Source: Piscinibacterium candidicorallinum (GTDB taxonomy: Bacteria; Pseudomonadota; Gammaproteobacteria; Burkholderiales; Burkholderiaceae_C). From it: 64,000 nucleotides of DNA. The position numbers were made by a program, and so were the translations under genes. Where the stretch lies: assembly GCF_047549485.1 (NCBI RefSeq), contig NZ_CP180191.1:186001-250000 (forward strand). Direction: 5' to 3'. A model generated the notes under the pieces. The model ran no database searches. It was not told the origin of the DNA and was given only the letters and a program-made list of their open reading frames with translations. This document shows positions 25,533 to 34,430 of this stretch, one piece after another; within the stretch, counting starts at the first letter, position 1, and each line of letters starts with the position of its first letter.

Positions 25533-27425
25533 CTAGGCCCGCCACAGCGGTACGCGATCCATCGTCACGTTCATGCCCAGCTTGGCAAATTCGCTGGCAT
25601 CCAGATAGTGGATGCGCGGCAGGTATTCGCCCAGGGCGCCGTTGTGGCTGTTGGTGCCGATGGCGCTGGGGTCCCACTCGCGTTCGGGCCAATCGGCCTT
25701 GCGGCCGATCTTCTGCGGTGTGGGGGCATTGCTGCCCTGCCACTCCGGGCCCACGGTCAGCCAGCGCAGGGTCCAGCTCACCTCTGGCGAGGGGCCCCAG
25801 TCCACCCAGGTCACGCCGGCGGCGGCGGTAGCGTTGGCCGGCCGGTCCTGCGGGCGGGACAGGCAGATCACGTAGCGGCGCTGCGCGTCCAGCACCATCT
25901 CCTCGTCGCACACGCAATGCACCGCCACGCCGATCACGGCGTTCTTGTCGAAGGCCTTGGCAAAGTCCAGCCCGGCGGGCACCTGGTAGCCGGTCAGTGA
26001 CCAGTAGCGCATCTCGCCACCGCCAAAGCGCGCGTCGCCGCGCAGGGTCTTGGGGAAGCTGGGCAGCCGGCCGGTGAGCACCACCACCTTGCCGCGGCCC
26101 AGTTCCATGCCGCGCACCAGGTAGTCGATGTAGGTGGCCGAGGTGGCGGACTGTTCCAGCACGGCCGGGCCGTCCAGGTCACTGCCGCGGCCGGCCACGC
26201 CCTTGTCCAGGTTGCGCACGTATTCCTTGGGTGCCCAGCCGGTGTTCAGTGCAATGCCGGCCACCACGGCGCGGAAGATGCCCGTCTGCTTGTTCCAGCC
26301 GTAGCGCGCGCTGGACAGGCGCTTGTCGCTGGGCTCGATGGTGGGCGCGCCCTCGGGAATCTGCACCACGCGGTTGGCGCGGCGGGTGTAGGGCTCCAGA
26401 TCCACCGCAATGAAGTAGCGCTCGCCCTTGGGGGTCTCGTACCAGGCGCGCGGCAGGGGCACGCCGGCCAGCGGGTCCACGCCTCCGTCGGCGCGGCGGT
26501 CGGGCAGGTAGTAGCGCGCCCAGAGCTGGCCGGTGTCCCAGAGGCCGCGGCCGTGGCCGTTGGAGCCCGGCGCGCCCCAGGCGCCCTGGAACATGATGCC
26601 GGTGCCGTAGCGCACATTGCCCTGGCCGCGGAAGAAGGGCGGCCGGAACGCCGGGTTCAGCGCCATGGCGTCGCCAATCACCATCGGAAACTCCACGCGC
26701 CAGCTGCGCTTGTCGATGTTGCGGTTGGCGCCCAGGCGGAAGGGGTTGCCGTGGCCCGGCAGCGGGTCGATGTCGGCATCCACGATCGGTACCTCCGCCA
26801 CGCCGATGCCGCCGTCGTAGCGGTAGTCCTCGGGCCGGAAGGCCGGCGTCACCTGCAGGTCAAAGAACCGGGCGCGCGGAAACTCGCCCTCGACCACGAC
26901 CTTGTGCCCGAAGGGCAGCAGCATGGCCGGAATGACCAGATAGGTCACGTTCGGGTCCGGGAAGAAGCCCACATAGCCGGCCCGCGTGATCGGCCGCGCC
27001 CAGCGCGCCGCCCACACGTCCTCGGGCCGCAGATCGGCCGCGCGCACCAGCCGAAAGCGCGGGAAGTCCGTCAGGTTCACGCCGGGCGGCAGAAACTCCT
27101 TGGGAATCTCCGCAGGCACGCGGCCGGCCAGCCAGGCGTTGATGTAGCGCTCCAGCGCATCGGAGATGCCCTGCGCGTCGCGCAGCACCGCATCGCGGTC
27201 CGTGTAGTAGGGAAACACCGGCGCCTTGGGTGCAAAGAACACCGTGCCCGGCGGGTGCGGCAAGGTGCGCGGCGGCGTGGCCGGCGCGGTGCGGTAGGGC
27301 TGCACATCCGGCGGCAGCTTGGCCAGCGCAGCCGAAGGCGGGCCGCTGGGCTGCGGCGTACCGCAACCGCTGGCCAGCACCGCACCACCCGCACCAAAGA
27401 ACTTGAACACTTCACGTCGGAGCAT
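25533..27425 (-). CDS. Tat-exported lipoprotein of unknown function
   Basis: A 630-residue protein. The N-terminus L-R-R-E-V-F-K-F-F-G is a twin-arginine signal, and LASGC gives a lipobox at about residue 21, so it should be folded in the cytoplasm, exported by Tat and lipid-anchored. The mature part is rich in Trp, Tyr and Gly, with no repeats and no family I can name. HCVCDEEM (about residue 505) is the only Cys pair. Tat export of a large protein often indicates a bound cofactor, but none is evident. The GTG at 27437 is an alternative start. Confidence 0.75.
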   Translation of the reverse strand: MLRREVFKFFGAGGAVLASGCGTPQPSGPPSAALAKLPPDVQPYRTAPATPPRTLPHPPGTVFFAPKAPVFPYYTDRDAVLRDAQGISDALERYINAWLAGRVPAEIPKEFLPPGVNLTDFPRFRLVRAADLRPEDVWAARWARPITRAGYVGFFPDPNVTYLVIPAMLLPFGHKVVVEGEFPRARFFDLQVTPAFRPEDYRYDGGIGVAEVPIVDADIDPLPGHGNPFRLGANRNIDKRSWRVEFPMVIGDAMALNPAFRPPFFRGQGNVRYGTGIMFQGAWGAPGSNGHGRGLWDTGQLWARYYLPDRRADGGVDPLAGVPLPRAWYETPKGERYFIAVDLEPYTRRANRVVQIPEGAPTIEPSDKRLSSARYGWNKQTGIFRAVVAGIALNTGWAPKEYVRNLDKGVAGRGSDLDGPAVLEQSATSATYIDYLVRGMELGRGKVVVLTGRLPSFPKTLRGDARFGGGEMRYWSLTGYQVPAGLDFAKAFDKNAVIGVAVHCVCDEEMVLDAQRRYVICLSRPQDRPANATAAAGVTWVDWGPSPEVSWTLRWLTVGPEWQGSNAPTPQKIGRKADWPEREWDPSAIGTNSHNGALGEYLPRIHYLDASEFAKLGMNVTMDRVPLWRA

Positions 27426-27815
27426 CGTTCGTCTCACCAGTCACTGCACATGCAGCGCTGCCGTTCTAGCGGCTGCGACAAGTCGCCGCCAATGATCGCG
27501 CTGCCGCGCGGCGTGGCAACGCAATCATGTTTTCCGGTGCATGTGCGGCGCCGCTGCGGCTGTTCAGGCGCAGTCGGCGCGAGGCTTCTCGCTTGTCTGG
27601 TGCGGGTCTTGAGGCTTTTTGGTCTGGAAAGCCGCGCCAGATGGGCGTCTTCACTGCATTCCGCGGGCCTCGGCCCCGGTGCAGCGCCGGGCTACGGTCA
27701 TTGCACGGGCGCACCGCAATCGCTTACGCCGTGTAACACCTGTTTCATCCGCCAAAGCGCCGGGCGCATCGCACGCCACCCGGTGCGTGCGGGCCGGCCG
27801 CCTAGCATCGCCGCC
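27426..27815. other. Divergent intergenic region with repeat copy 3
   Basis: 390 bp between two divergent genes. It contains repeat copy 3 (27590-27650). No ORF on either strand is convincing. Promoters for both flanking genes should lie here, but no clear -35/-10 pair is seen. Confidence 0.5.
27590..27650 (+). repeat. 61-bp palindromic repeat, copy 3
   Basis: It begins CGCTTGTCTGGTGC and ends GGCGTCT. The right arm CTGGAAAGCCGC is intact, while the left arm is mutated, so the hairpin is weakened. This is the only copy lying between divergent genes. Confidence 0.7.
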
Positions 27816-28406
27816 ATGCAATGGATTGCCGCCCTCGTTCTCATCGTCAGCGTCGCCCTGAGCGTACGCGCCTGCCAGCGCGAGCAGCGCGTGGTGGCTC
27901 CGCCCGTCATGGCCGAGCCCGTGCAGGTCAATCTGGCCACGCCGCGCACCTTCGAGTTCAAGGGCCACCAGCTCACTGCCGTGGCCGACTTCGAGGTGCA
28001 GGCCCGCCTGCTCTCGGCCGAGGAATACAACTGGGACGCCGGCGCCAAGCTCGCGCCCATCGACTTTGCCCTGGGCTGGAACCGCATGAGCGACGAGCAG
28101 GTGCTCAAGCAACTCACCATCAAGCAGGACGTGCGCTTCTTCACCTACCGCTGGGAAGACAGCCCGCCCATCCCACCCGAGGAGATCATCCGCAGCGCCT
28201 CCAACATGCACCTGATCCCGGCCGACGCGCAGATCGAGCGGCAGTTATTCGCCGTGCAAAAGGGCAGTCGAGTCCGCCTGCGCGGCCAGTTGGTGGACGT
28301 GCGCGGCCCCAACGGCTTCACCTGGAACTCCAGCCGCACCCGAGAAGACACCGGCAACGGCGCCTGCGAGCTGGTGTTTGTGACGGGGGTGGAGGTGGTT
28401 CGGTAG
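27816..28406 (+). CDS. Membrane-anchored protein of unknown function
   Basis: A 196-residue protein with an N-terminal hydrophobic anchor (about 4-19, followed by Cys20) and an external domain. That domain holds LTAVADFEVQARLLSAEEYN, DFALGWNRMSDEQVL, FFTYRWEDSPPIPPEEIIRS and NMHLIPAD, a pattern I recall from uncharacterised envelope proteins. No name can be given. Start 27816 is chosen because it yields the anchor directly. Confidence 0.7.
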   Translation: MQWIAALVLIVSVALSVRACQREQRVVAPPVMAEPVQVNLATPRTFEFKGHQLTAVADFEVQARLLSAEEYNWDAGAKLAPIDFALGWNRMSDEQVLKQLTIKQDVRFFTYRWEDSPPIPPEEIIRSASNMHLIPADAQIERQLFAVQKGSRVRLRGQLVDVRGPNGFTWNSSRTREDTGNGACELVFVTGVEVVR

Positions 28407-28528
28407 GGGGAGCTAGCCATCAAGCTCGAGAGCCGAGCGCCCTTTGCGTTCAATGCGCGATCAGTTCAAGAGATGAGAACATGCGCTCGGTATACGCATC
28501 CGCCGAACGCCGCTCTGCCCGACTGTCT

Positions 28529-28915
28529 TCAACGCTGCACGCCTTGTGGAGGAATCGTTTCGTCAAACGGATTGAACGGGTACTCGTTTGAATGCGACTC
28601 GATGAGCGTCACTCGGCACGGACTCACGCGGGTAACAAGGAGTGCTTGTGGCTCAAAGGGATGAGTTAGCACGCCTTTAAGGGTCGCGCCTGCGATCCTC
28701 AGGGCAGGAGGAACGACCAACTCGTCTAACTCGACCTCGATTTGAAGCACACACAGCCCGAAGCGCCGCGCTACGTCAAATCTTGGGGTAACAAAAAGGC
28801 CGGGTTCGAAGTCTTGCGGGCCATGGATTGCACGAGTGTGCAGACGATCGGCGTCGATGCCGTCCCGAATGAAGCGGTCAGCGTGTTCCCGAGAGGTGCC
28901 GTGATAGACAAGCAT
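28529..28915 (-). CDS. Small ADP-ribosyltransferase-like fold protein
   Basis: A 128-residue protein beginning MLVYHGTSREHADRFIRDGI and continuing GLFVTPRFDVARRFG, then VLQIEVELDELVVPP. The HGTS, GLFvTp and A-x-x-F-G pattern matches small ADP-ribosyltransferase/PARP-like folds. A catalytic Glu is not obvious, so activity is uncertain. The ATG at 28915 has no clear Shine-Dalgarno site; a TTG at 28969 would add 18 residues. Base composition is lower in GC than in the core genes. No partner immunity gene is evident. Confidence 0.6.
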   Translation of the reverse strand: MLVYHGTSREHADRFIRDGIDADRLHTRAIHGPQDFEPGLFVTPRFDVARRFGLCVLQIEVELDELVVPPALRIAGATLKGVLTHPFEPQALLVTRVSPCRVTLIESHSNEYPFNPFDETIPPQGVQR

Positions 28916-29032
28916 GCGCGCAGGTCGAAAGAGGGTTTTGGGCAACGCAGATTGTTTTGCTGGCCACAAGCTCTGGCTAGGACAAACGAGAAAGCCGCGC
29001 TTGATATGTCTCGACCTTGGAAGCTCCGAACG

Positions 29033-29332
29033 TTACGAATTGCGCTTAGTCAGTGATTTGAGTTGATTGAGCACCACGAAAGCGATTCGCGCGAGAGCAG
29101 CCACGAACAGCGCGAAAGTGATCCAAAAGTACACCTTACTGTCGCCAATCTCAGGCGGCAGAACGAATCCCAGCAGAAATGCCGCTATCGCAATCCAAAA
29201 GAGTACGTCCCAGGCTCGCCCAAACGCTGATGGCTGCTCAGGGTTCGCTTTTGATTCGGTCGCCTGAAGTACATCGCCTTCAACTGGTCTCTCTTGAGCC
29301 GGGCTAACGCACGATTTGGGACGCACTTTCAC
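29033..29332 (-). CDS. Small two-helix membrane protein
   Basis: A 99-residue protein with a polar N-terminus and two hydrophobic segments (about 43-60 and 67-88) ending in basic residues (KSLTKRNS). The start is GTG and uncertain. No family is recognised. The gene is AT-richer than the core genome. Confidence 0.5.
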   Translation of the reverse strand: MKVRPKSCVSPAQERPVEGDVLQATESKANPEQPSAFGRAWDVLFWIAIAAFLLGFVLPPEIGDSKVYFWITFALFVAALARIAFVVLNQLKSLTKRNS

Positions 29333-29358
29333 GCACCTCGCAGATGGAAAAAGACTCG

Positions 29359-29610
29359 CTACCGAACCCAGAGATATCCGTTGGCGCCGCAGTTGCGCTC
29401 AAGGCCGTCCATCACTTCGTCGGCCGTGTACTTCTTGGCGCGATAGCCGTCGATTGCACCTTGAACGTAAGCGCGGCAGTTCGCCGGAAGGCCAGTGTCT
29501 CGGCCATACGCAGGTTTCGAGTTTGGGTCTCCGCATGCGACCAAGCTGATGGCGGCCCACGCTAGCGCCAGTCTTCGGAGTGTGTTTGGGTTCCGCAGTT
29601 GAGTTTCCAT
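29359..29610 (-). CDS. Small lipoprotein
   Basis: An 83-residue protein. Basic and hydrophobic residues 11-25 precede the lipobox LVACG, so Cys26 should be acylated. The mature part (GLPANCRAYVQGAIDGYRAK, then GLERNCGANGYLW) has two Cys, which may pair. Family unknown. Lower GC than the genome. It lies in the accessory stretch. Confidence 0.6.
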   Translation of the reverse strand: METQLRNPNTLRRLALAWAAISLVACGDPNSKPAYGRDTGLPANCRAYVQGAIDGYRAKKYTADEVMDGLERNCGANGYLWVR

Positions 29611-29725
29611 AGCTCGAAGTCCTGAATTGCCGCTAATGCGGCCAAAGGCATGAATTTCTGCTCAAGCTCGTTGGCGCAGTGATGCGGATTGCGAAGTCGG
29701 CCCTCTAGACGCATGAAGGCACTTC

Positions 29726-29786
29726 CGCAGGTGCTATGCGGCTTTCCAGCCACTTTGCCCTCAAAACCCGCACCAGAAGCCAATCT
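29726..29786 (+). repeat. 61-bp palindromic repeat, copy 4
   Basis: It aligns without gaps to the other copies, with the left arm GCGGCTTTCCAG intact and the right arm decayed. The CGCTTGTC start has diverged to CGCAGGTG. It lies 27 bp beyond the aldo/keto reductase stop. Confidence 0.65.
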
Positions 29787-29813
29787 CACTCTCTCTACCC
29801 GGGCGTCAGCCAC

Positions 29814-30863
29814 CTACTTGTGCCCCAGCACCGGATGCTGCTCATACGGCGCGGCGAGCTGTTGCAGTTCCTGGGGGGTGAGCTGCAGTTCGCAGGCGCG
29901 CACGGCGGCTTCGATCTGCGCCACCTTGCTGGCGCCGACGATCGGTGCGGCGACGCCGGCCTGGTGCAGGAGCCAGGCGTAGGCGATTTCGGCGTTGCTG
30001 ACCTCGCTGCCTTTCTCCCTTCGCTTGGCGGCGACGTTGCTCACGGCGTCCACAACCTTGAAGTCGGCCTCGCGGTAGTAGTAGCTCTGGGCGATGTCGT
30101 CGGTGGCGGCGCGGGAGTTTGAGCTCGCGGCGGCCTGCTTGTCGGCCGCGGTCCGATTGCCCGCCAGAAACCCGCGCGCCAGTGGGCTCCAGGGCAGCAG
30201 GGCCACGCCCTGGTGGCGGCACAGGGGGATCATTTCGCGCTCTTCTTCGCGGTATGCCAGGTTGTAGTGGTTCTGCATGCTCACAAAGGGCGTCCAGCCA
30301 TGCGCCTTGGCCACGTTCTGGGCGCGCGCAAACTGCCAGGCCCACATGGAGCTTGCGCCGATATAGCGCGCCTTGCCGGCCTTGACCACGTCGTGCAGGG
30401 CCTCCATGGTTTCCTCGATGGGCGTGTGCTCGTCCCAGCGGTGGATCTGATAGAGGTCGATGTAGTCCGTGCCCAGGCGCTTGAGGCTGGCGTCCACCGC
30501 ATGAAAGATGCGCTTGCGCGACAGGCCGCTGCTGTTGGGCACATGCGCGGGCTTGGGCGCGCTGCTGGCGCCGCCCTTGAAGGCCAGGTCCACCGGGAAA
30601 TAGACCTTGGTGGCGATCACCACCTCCTCGCGCCGGCAGAACTCGCGCACCCAGCGGCCGGTGAGCACCTCGCTCTCGCCGGCGGAATACATGTCGGCGG
30701 TATCAAAGAAGTTCACACCCAGCTCCACGGCGCGCTGGAACACGGGCTTGCCGGCATCGCCATCCAGCACCCAGGGGCGCCACTGCGAGGTGCCGTAGGT
30801 CATCATGCCCAGGGCGATGCGGGAGACTTCGAGGCCGGTCCTTCCAAGACGAACGTATTGCAT
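29814..30863 (-). CDS. Aldo/keto reductase
   Basis: A 349-residue NADPH-dependent oxidoreductase with a TIM-barrel fold. The catalytic residues are visible as D in NFFDTADMYSAGESE (Asp, Tyr), Lys in VVIATKV and His in YQIHRWD. The C-terminal cofactor motif is IVGASKVAQIEA. It is closest to the Tas/YajO-like group acting on carbonyl compounds. The substrate is unknown. It stands alone. Confidence 0.9.
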   Translation of the reverse strand: MQYVRLGRTGLEVSRIALGMMTYGTSQWRPWVLDGDAGKPVFQRAVELGVNFFDTADMYSAGESEVLTGRWVREFCRREEVVIATKVYFPVDLAFKGGASSAPKPAHVPNSSGLSRKRIFHAVDASLKRLGTDYIDLYQIHRWDEHTPIEETMEALHDVVKAGKARYIGASSMWAWQFARAQNVAKAHGWTPFVSMQNHYNLAYREEEREMIPLCRHQGVALLPWSPLARGFLAGNRTAADKQAAASSNSRAATDDIAQSYYYREADFKVVDAVSNVAAKRREKGSEVSNAEIAYAWLLHQAGVAAPIVGASKVAQIEAAVRACELQLTPQELQQLAAPYEQHPVLGHK

Positions 30864-31062
30864 GGGGTGCGGGGGGCTTCGCGCCGCCTACTGCGCGGCC
30901 CAATTTGCGGGTTCCCGGATTTACGCAAGCTCGTCACCGTACTGTTCGTACTGTCTGCGCTCTACGGCGCGCCTTGCGCATCCTCACCCACAACTTGGCC
31001 CGCTCGCTACGGCGGCACGAAGCCCCAGATAAGTTGGTGGTTACCAAACCTACACTGCCTGG

Positions 31063-31755
31063 ATGCCGTTCTCAAAGCCCATCCGCGCTGTCACGCTCGA
31101 TCTCGATGACACGCTCTGGCCGATCTATCCCACGATCATCCGCGCCGAGACCCTGCTGCACGTCTGGCTGGCCGAGCATGCGCCGGCCACGGCGCAGGCG
31201 CACACCATTTCAGACCTGCGCCGCCTGCGCGAGCAGCTGGGTGCAGAGCGGCCCGATCTGGCGCATGACCTCTCTGCGCTCCGGCGCGAGAGCATCCGCC
31301 GGGCACTGCTGGTGAGCGGCGAGGACCCCGCACTGGCCGAGCCGGCGTTCGACCACTTCTTTGCCGAGCGCCAGCGCGTGGAGCTGTATGAGGATGCGCG
31401 GCCGGCGCTGGCGCGCATTGCCGCGCGCCTGCCGGTGGTGGCGCTGAGTAACGGCAACGCGGATCTGCGCACCATCGGCCTGGACTATCACTTTGTGGCG
31501 GCGGTGTCTGCGCGGGAATTCGGCGTGGGCAAGCCGGACGCGGCGATCTTTCTGCACGCTTGTGAACGCGCGGGCTTTGCACCGGACGAGGTGCTGCACG
31601 TGGGCGACGACCCGCACCTGGACGTGCTGGGCGCGCAGGCCGCCGGCCAGCCCGCCGCCTGGGTGGACCGCGGCCTGCACCGCGCGCCGGAAGGCTTTGC
31701 GCCGCAGCTGCGCGTGACGGACATGGCGCAGCTGGCGGACCGGCTGGGGGTCTGA
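31063..31755 (+). CDS. HAD-family phosphatase (YigB-like)
   Basis: A 230-residue HAD-IA hydrolase. Motif I is TLDLDDTLW (D13, D15), motif II LSNGNAD, motif III Lys in GVGKPDAAIF and motif IV HVGDDPHLDVLGA. The cap is an inserted helical domain (about 25-110). The relatives include YigB, a 5-amino-6-(5-phosphoribitylamino)uracil/FMN phosphatase. The exact substrate is not determined by sequence. Confidence 0.88.
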   Translation: MPFSKPIRAVTLDLDDTLWPIYPTIIRAETLLHVWLAEHAPATAQAHTISDLRRLREQLGAERPDLAHDLSALRRESIRRALLVSGEDPALAEPAFDHFFAERQRVELYEDARPALARIAARLPVVALSNGNADLRTIGLDYHFVAAVSAREFGVGKPDAAIFLHACERAGFAPDEVLHVGDDPHLDVLGAQAAGQPAAWVDRGLHRAPEGFAPQLRVTDMAQLADRLGV

Positions 31756-31770
31756 GCCGGGGCGTTCAGT

Positions 31771-31827
31771 TTCAAACGATGCTTGAAAAGTGAGCGATGA
31801 ATGTGACTTTTTCAAACAAGCGTTGAA
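31771..31827. promoter_or_regulatory. Pair of 17-bp palindromic operator-like sites
   Basis: TTCAAACGATGCTTGAA (31771-31787) and TTCAAACAAGCGTTGAA (31811-31827) are imperfect palindromes, 40 bp centre to centre. Both have TTCAA/TTGAA half-sites of the kind bound by TetR-type fatty-acid regulators such as PsrA/FadP. They lie between convergent gene ends, where an operator is not expected. Confidence 0.5.
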
Positions 31828-32040
31828 GATGCCAATGGGCCGCTTATCGCATGTGGGGCGCGGATCTCGGCCTGTTTTGCGATCAAGTTTTCGCGGCGCA
31901 TGTCACGCCGTAAGCCTTCAGTTTGCAGCTGCGCTGCCCGGGTGACTGGCGGGTGGGCTCGGGCGCGTCGGCGCCGGCCCGCCGGGTAACACCGCGCAAG
32001 GCGGCCCCGGCCTTCCGCCGGGAGCCACCCTGCAACCGGC

Positions 32041-32718
32041 TCAGCGCAGCACGATCAGCTGCACGCGGCGGTTGGCGCTGCGGCCCGCCGCACTCGTGTT
32101 GTCGGCAATCGGCATGGCCTCGCCGTAGCTGATGGTGGCCATGCGGTGCAGGGGCATGCCCTGTGTGGCCAGGTACTGACGCACGGCATCGGCGCGGGCC
32201 AGGCCCAGGCGCTGGTTGAGATCGGCCGGCCCAGTGGTGTCGGTGTGGCCCTGGATCTCCAGATACACCGGCGCGTTGTCGGCCTTGAGCTTGGCCAGCA
32301 GCTGGTTGAGCTCGCCTTGCGCGGCGGGGGTGAGCAGGGCGCGGCCGCTGGCGAACTTGATCTTGTCGTCCGTGAGCACGGTCTGCATCAGGAAGCGGCC
32401 TTCACTGAGCTTGCCGGCCGCGTTGGCGCGGGCCAGGGCGTCGGCCTGGGTTTGCTGCATGTTCGCTTGCAAGGCATTCAGGCGGTCTTCGGTGCCCTTC
32501 ACGCGGCCATCGAGTGCGCGCACGGCGGCCTCGGTGCCTTCGGTGCGGGTGCTCAGGCTGCTCACGCGGCTTTCCACGGGCGCGACGGTGTTGCGCACGA
32601 AGTCCTGCGTGGCGCAGCCCGCCAGCGTGCTGGCTGCAAGGGCCGTGGCGGCCAGCAGCAGGGCGCTGCGGCGTGCGGGCGGCGTATTGCTCGTCTGCGT
32701 GTTCTGAACATCGATCAT
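32041..32718 (-). CDS. OmpA-family lipoprotein
   Basis: A 225-residue lipoprotein with lipobox LAGC (Cys near 34) after a signal peptide. A helical/coiled segment (about 45-100) is followed by an OmpA C-terminal peptidoglycan-binding domain (about 110-225) with GHTDTTGPADLNQRLGLARA, ISYGEAMPIADN and RSANRRVQL. It anchors the outer membrane to the wall, as in Pal/YfiB-type proteins. GAGGG precedes the ATG. Confidence 0.88.
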   Translation of the reverse strand: MIDVQNTQTSNTPPARRSALLLAATALAASTLAGCATQDFVRNTVAPVESRVSSLSTRTEGTEAAVRALDGRVKGTEDRLNALQANMQQTQADALARANAAGKLSEGRFLMQTVLTDDKIKFASGRALLTPAAQGELNQLLAKLKADNAPVYLEIQGHTDTTGPADLNQRLGLARADAVRQYLATQGMPLHRMATISYGEAMPIADNTSAAGRSANRRVQLIVLR

Positions 32719-33027
32719 CCGAATCCCTCGTTTCTTGTTGGCCTTGAGCCGTTGCGGCCGCTGCGTGCCTTGGATCGACAGGCAGCGTGCTTCGGCGGGT
32801 GTGACGTGATGCAGGCGTGCGGGCCAGCATGCATGCACTCGCGGCGCGAGCTTAGGCAGCAGCGGCCGCGGGACCGGCGGCGCGTGATTCCATCAAAGCA
32901 ATCCGCTCACGCCACGAAACGCGCGCTTACTGATGGCAACATGTGTGGTGCGTCCGCGCCCTGCATGCTGCCCGCGCACCTGCAAACCCTGCGCGCGCAG
33001 CCCGCGTGCCGACCCCCACTGCCCCCA
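32719..33027. other. Divergent intergenic region, OmpA-like / lipocalin
   Basis: 309 bp with no supported gene. It must carry promoters for both flanking genes, but none is clear. It contains several GCGGCCGC-type palindromes and is otherwise ordinary. Confidence 0.5.
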
Positions 33028-33675
33028 ATGAGCCTGCCCATGCGCCTGAATCTGTTCCTCCATATCCTGCCCGCCGCGCGTCGCGGGCTTGCCGCCGCTG
33101 CTGCACTGTTGCTGTGCGCAGTGGCCCAGGCGCAGTCTTCTGATGCCGCGCAGAACGCCCCGCCGCCCCTGGAAGCCGTGGCAAGCGTGGATCTGGCCCG
33201 CTACGCCGGCACCTGGTACGAGACCGCCAAATACCCCAACTTCTTTCAGCGCAAGTGCGCGCGCGACACCACCGCCACCTACACCGCCCTGCCCGAAGAA
33301 GGCGGCGTGCGTCGCGTGGGCGTGCGCAATGTCTGCACGGATGCCGAAGGCAAGCCGATCAGCGTGGACGGCGTGGCCCGCGTGGTGGATACCAAGACCA
33401 ATGCGCGCCTGGCCGTGAGCTTTCTGCCGAGCTGGCTGCGCTGGATCCGCTTTGCCGAGGGCAACTACTGGGTGGTGGCGCTGGATGCGGACTACCGCTG
33501 GGCCATCGTCTCCGAGCCCAGCCGCGAATACCTCTGGGTGCTCTCGCGCACGCCGCTGCTGTCTGCCGCCGACCGCGAGACCGTGATCGCGCGCCTGACG
33601 CAGCTGGGCTTTGACCTCAAGCGCGTGCAGTGGGCCACGAGCGTGGAGCGCGGCGAGGCCAAGCCGGCGCAGTGA
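33028..33675 (+). CDS. Lipocalin (Blc-like)
   Basis: A 215-residue envelope lipocalin. The signal peptide ends at AVAQAQ with no lipobox Cys, so it is probably periplasmic rather than lipidated. The barrel shows the lipocalin motif LARYAGTWYETAKYPNFFQ, then RNVCTDAEG, NYWVVALDADYRWAIVSEP and REYLWVLSRTP. Blc binds lysophospholipids. The start 33028 is followed by a second ATG at 33040. Confidence 0.9.
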   Translation: MSLPMRLNLFLHILPAARRGLAAAAALLLCAVAQAQSSDAAQNAPPPLEAVASVDLARYAGTWYETAKYPNFFQRKCARDTTATYTALPEEGGVRRVGVRNVCTDAEGKPISVDGVARVVDTKTNARLAVSFLPSWLRWIRFAEGNYWVVALDADYRWAIVSEPSREYLWVLSRTPLLSAADRETVIARLTQLGFDLKRVQWATSVERGEAKPAQ

Positions 33676-33819
33676 GCCTGCGGCCGACGTACTGAACGCG
33701 CGCTGCGGCGCGGCGATATTGAGGCGAATGCGCCAACGCTTCTGCAACAATCCGCGCTTCGTTCTTTTGCCCAGACCACGCAGCATCGCGCGGCGGGCCC
33801 TCAGGGGAGTGCCAGATCC

Positions 33820-34371
33820 ATGTCCGCGCCCACGCGCCTGTATATCGTCCGCAAGAGCCCCGTGCACGGCAACGGCGTCTTTGCCGCCACCGACATCCCA
33901 AAGGGCACCCGCATCATCGAATACAAGGGCGAGCTGATCACGCACGACGAAGCCGATGATCGCCACCCCACCAACCCGGACGATCCCTTTCACACCTTCT
34001 TCTTCGCGCTCGATGACGGCCTGCACGTGATCGATGCCGGCGTGCGCGGCAACCCGGCGCGCTGGATCAACCACTGCTGCGCGCCCAACTGCGAGACCGA
34101 GGAGGTGGACGACGCGCGCGGCAAGCCGCACGTCTACATCTACGCCAAGCGCAACATCAAGGCCGGCGAAGAGCTGAACTACGACTACCGCCTGGGCCTG
34201 GATGGCCGTCCCACCAAGCAGGACAAGCTCAACTACGAATGCCGCTGCGGCGCTCGTAACTGCCGCCACACCATGCTGCTGCTGCCCAAGCCGAAGGCGC
34301 CGGCCAAGAAGGCTGCAGCGCAGAAGACCGCCGCCAAGAAGACAGGCACGGCCGGGAAGGCTGCAAAGTAG
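33820..34371 (+). CDS. SET-domain protein lysine methyltransferase with H1-like tail
   Basis: A 183-residue protein. The SET domain (about 8-125) has HGNGVFAATDIPKGTRIIEY, the pseudoknot motif WINHCCAPNCE and GEELNYDY. A post-SET Cys cluster follows (CRCGARNC), so a zinc site is likely. The last 27 residues are Lys/Ala/Pro-rich (KAPAKKAAAQKTAAKK), like bacterial histone H1 tails. It should transfer methyl groups from SAM to protein lysine. The target is unknown, and the tail may bind DNA or be its own substrate. Confidence 0.9.
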   Translation: MSAPTRLYIVRKSPVHGNGVFAATDIPKGTRIIEYKGELITHDEADDRHPTNPDDPFHTFFFALDDGLHVIDAGVRGNPARWINHCCAPNCETEEVDDARGKPHVYIYAKRNIKAGEELNYDYRLGLDGRPTKQDKLNYECRCGARNCRHTMLLLPKPKAPAKKAAAQKTAAKKTGTAGKAAK

Positions 34372-34430
34372 TCGCGTAGCGGTATCGGGACGCGGGGGCG
34401 TTCTCGACTTACCGCGCACCAAAACAATAC

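Noticed and set aside
24833..29786. Integron cassette array with attC-like palindromes
   Set aside because: The 61-bp elements lack the GTTRRRY/RYYYAAC ends, the genes are in mixed orientation, and no integrase is seen.
29562..29813. An 83-codon minus frame overlapping the small lipoprotein
   Set aside because: It overlaps the better supported lipoprotein gene and runs through repeat copy 4.
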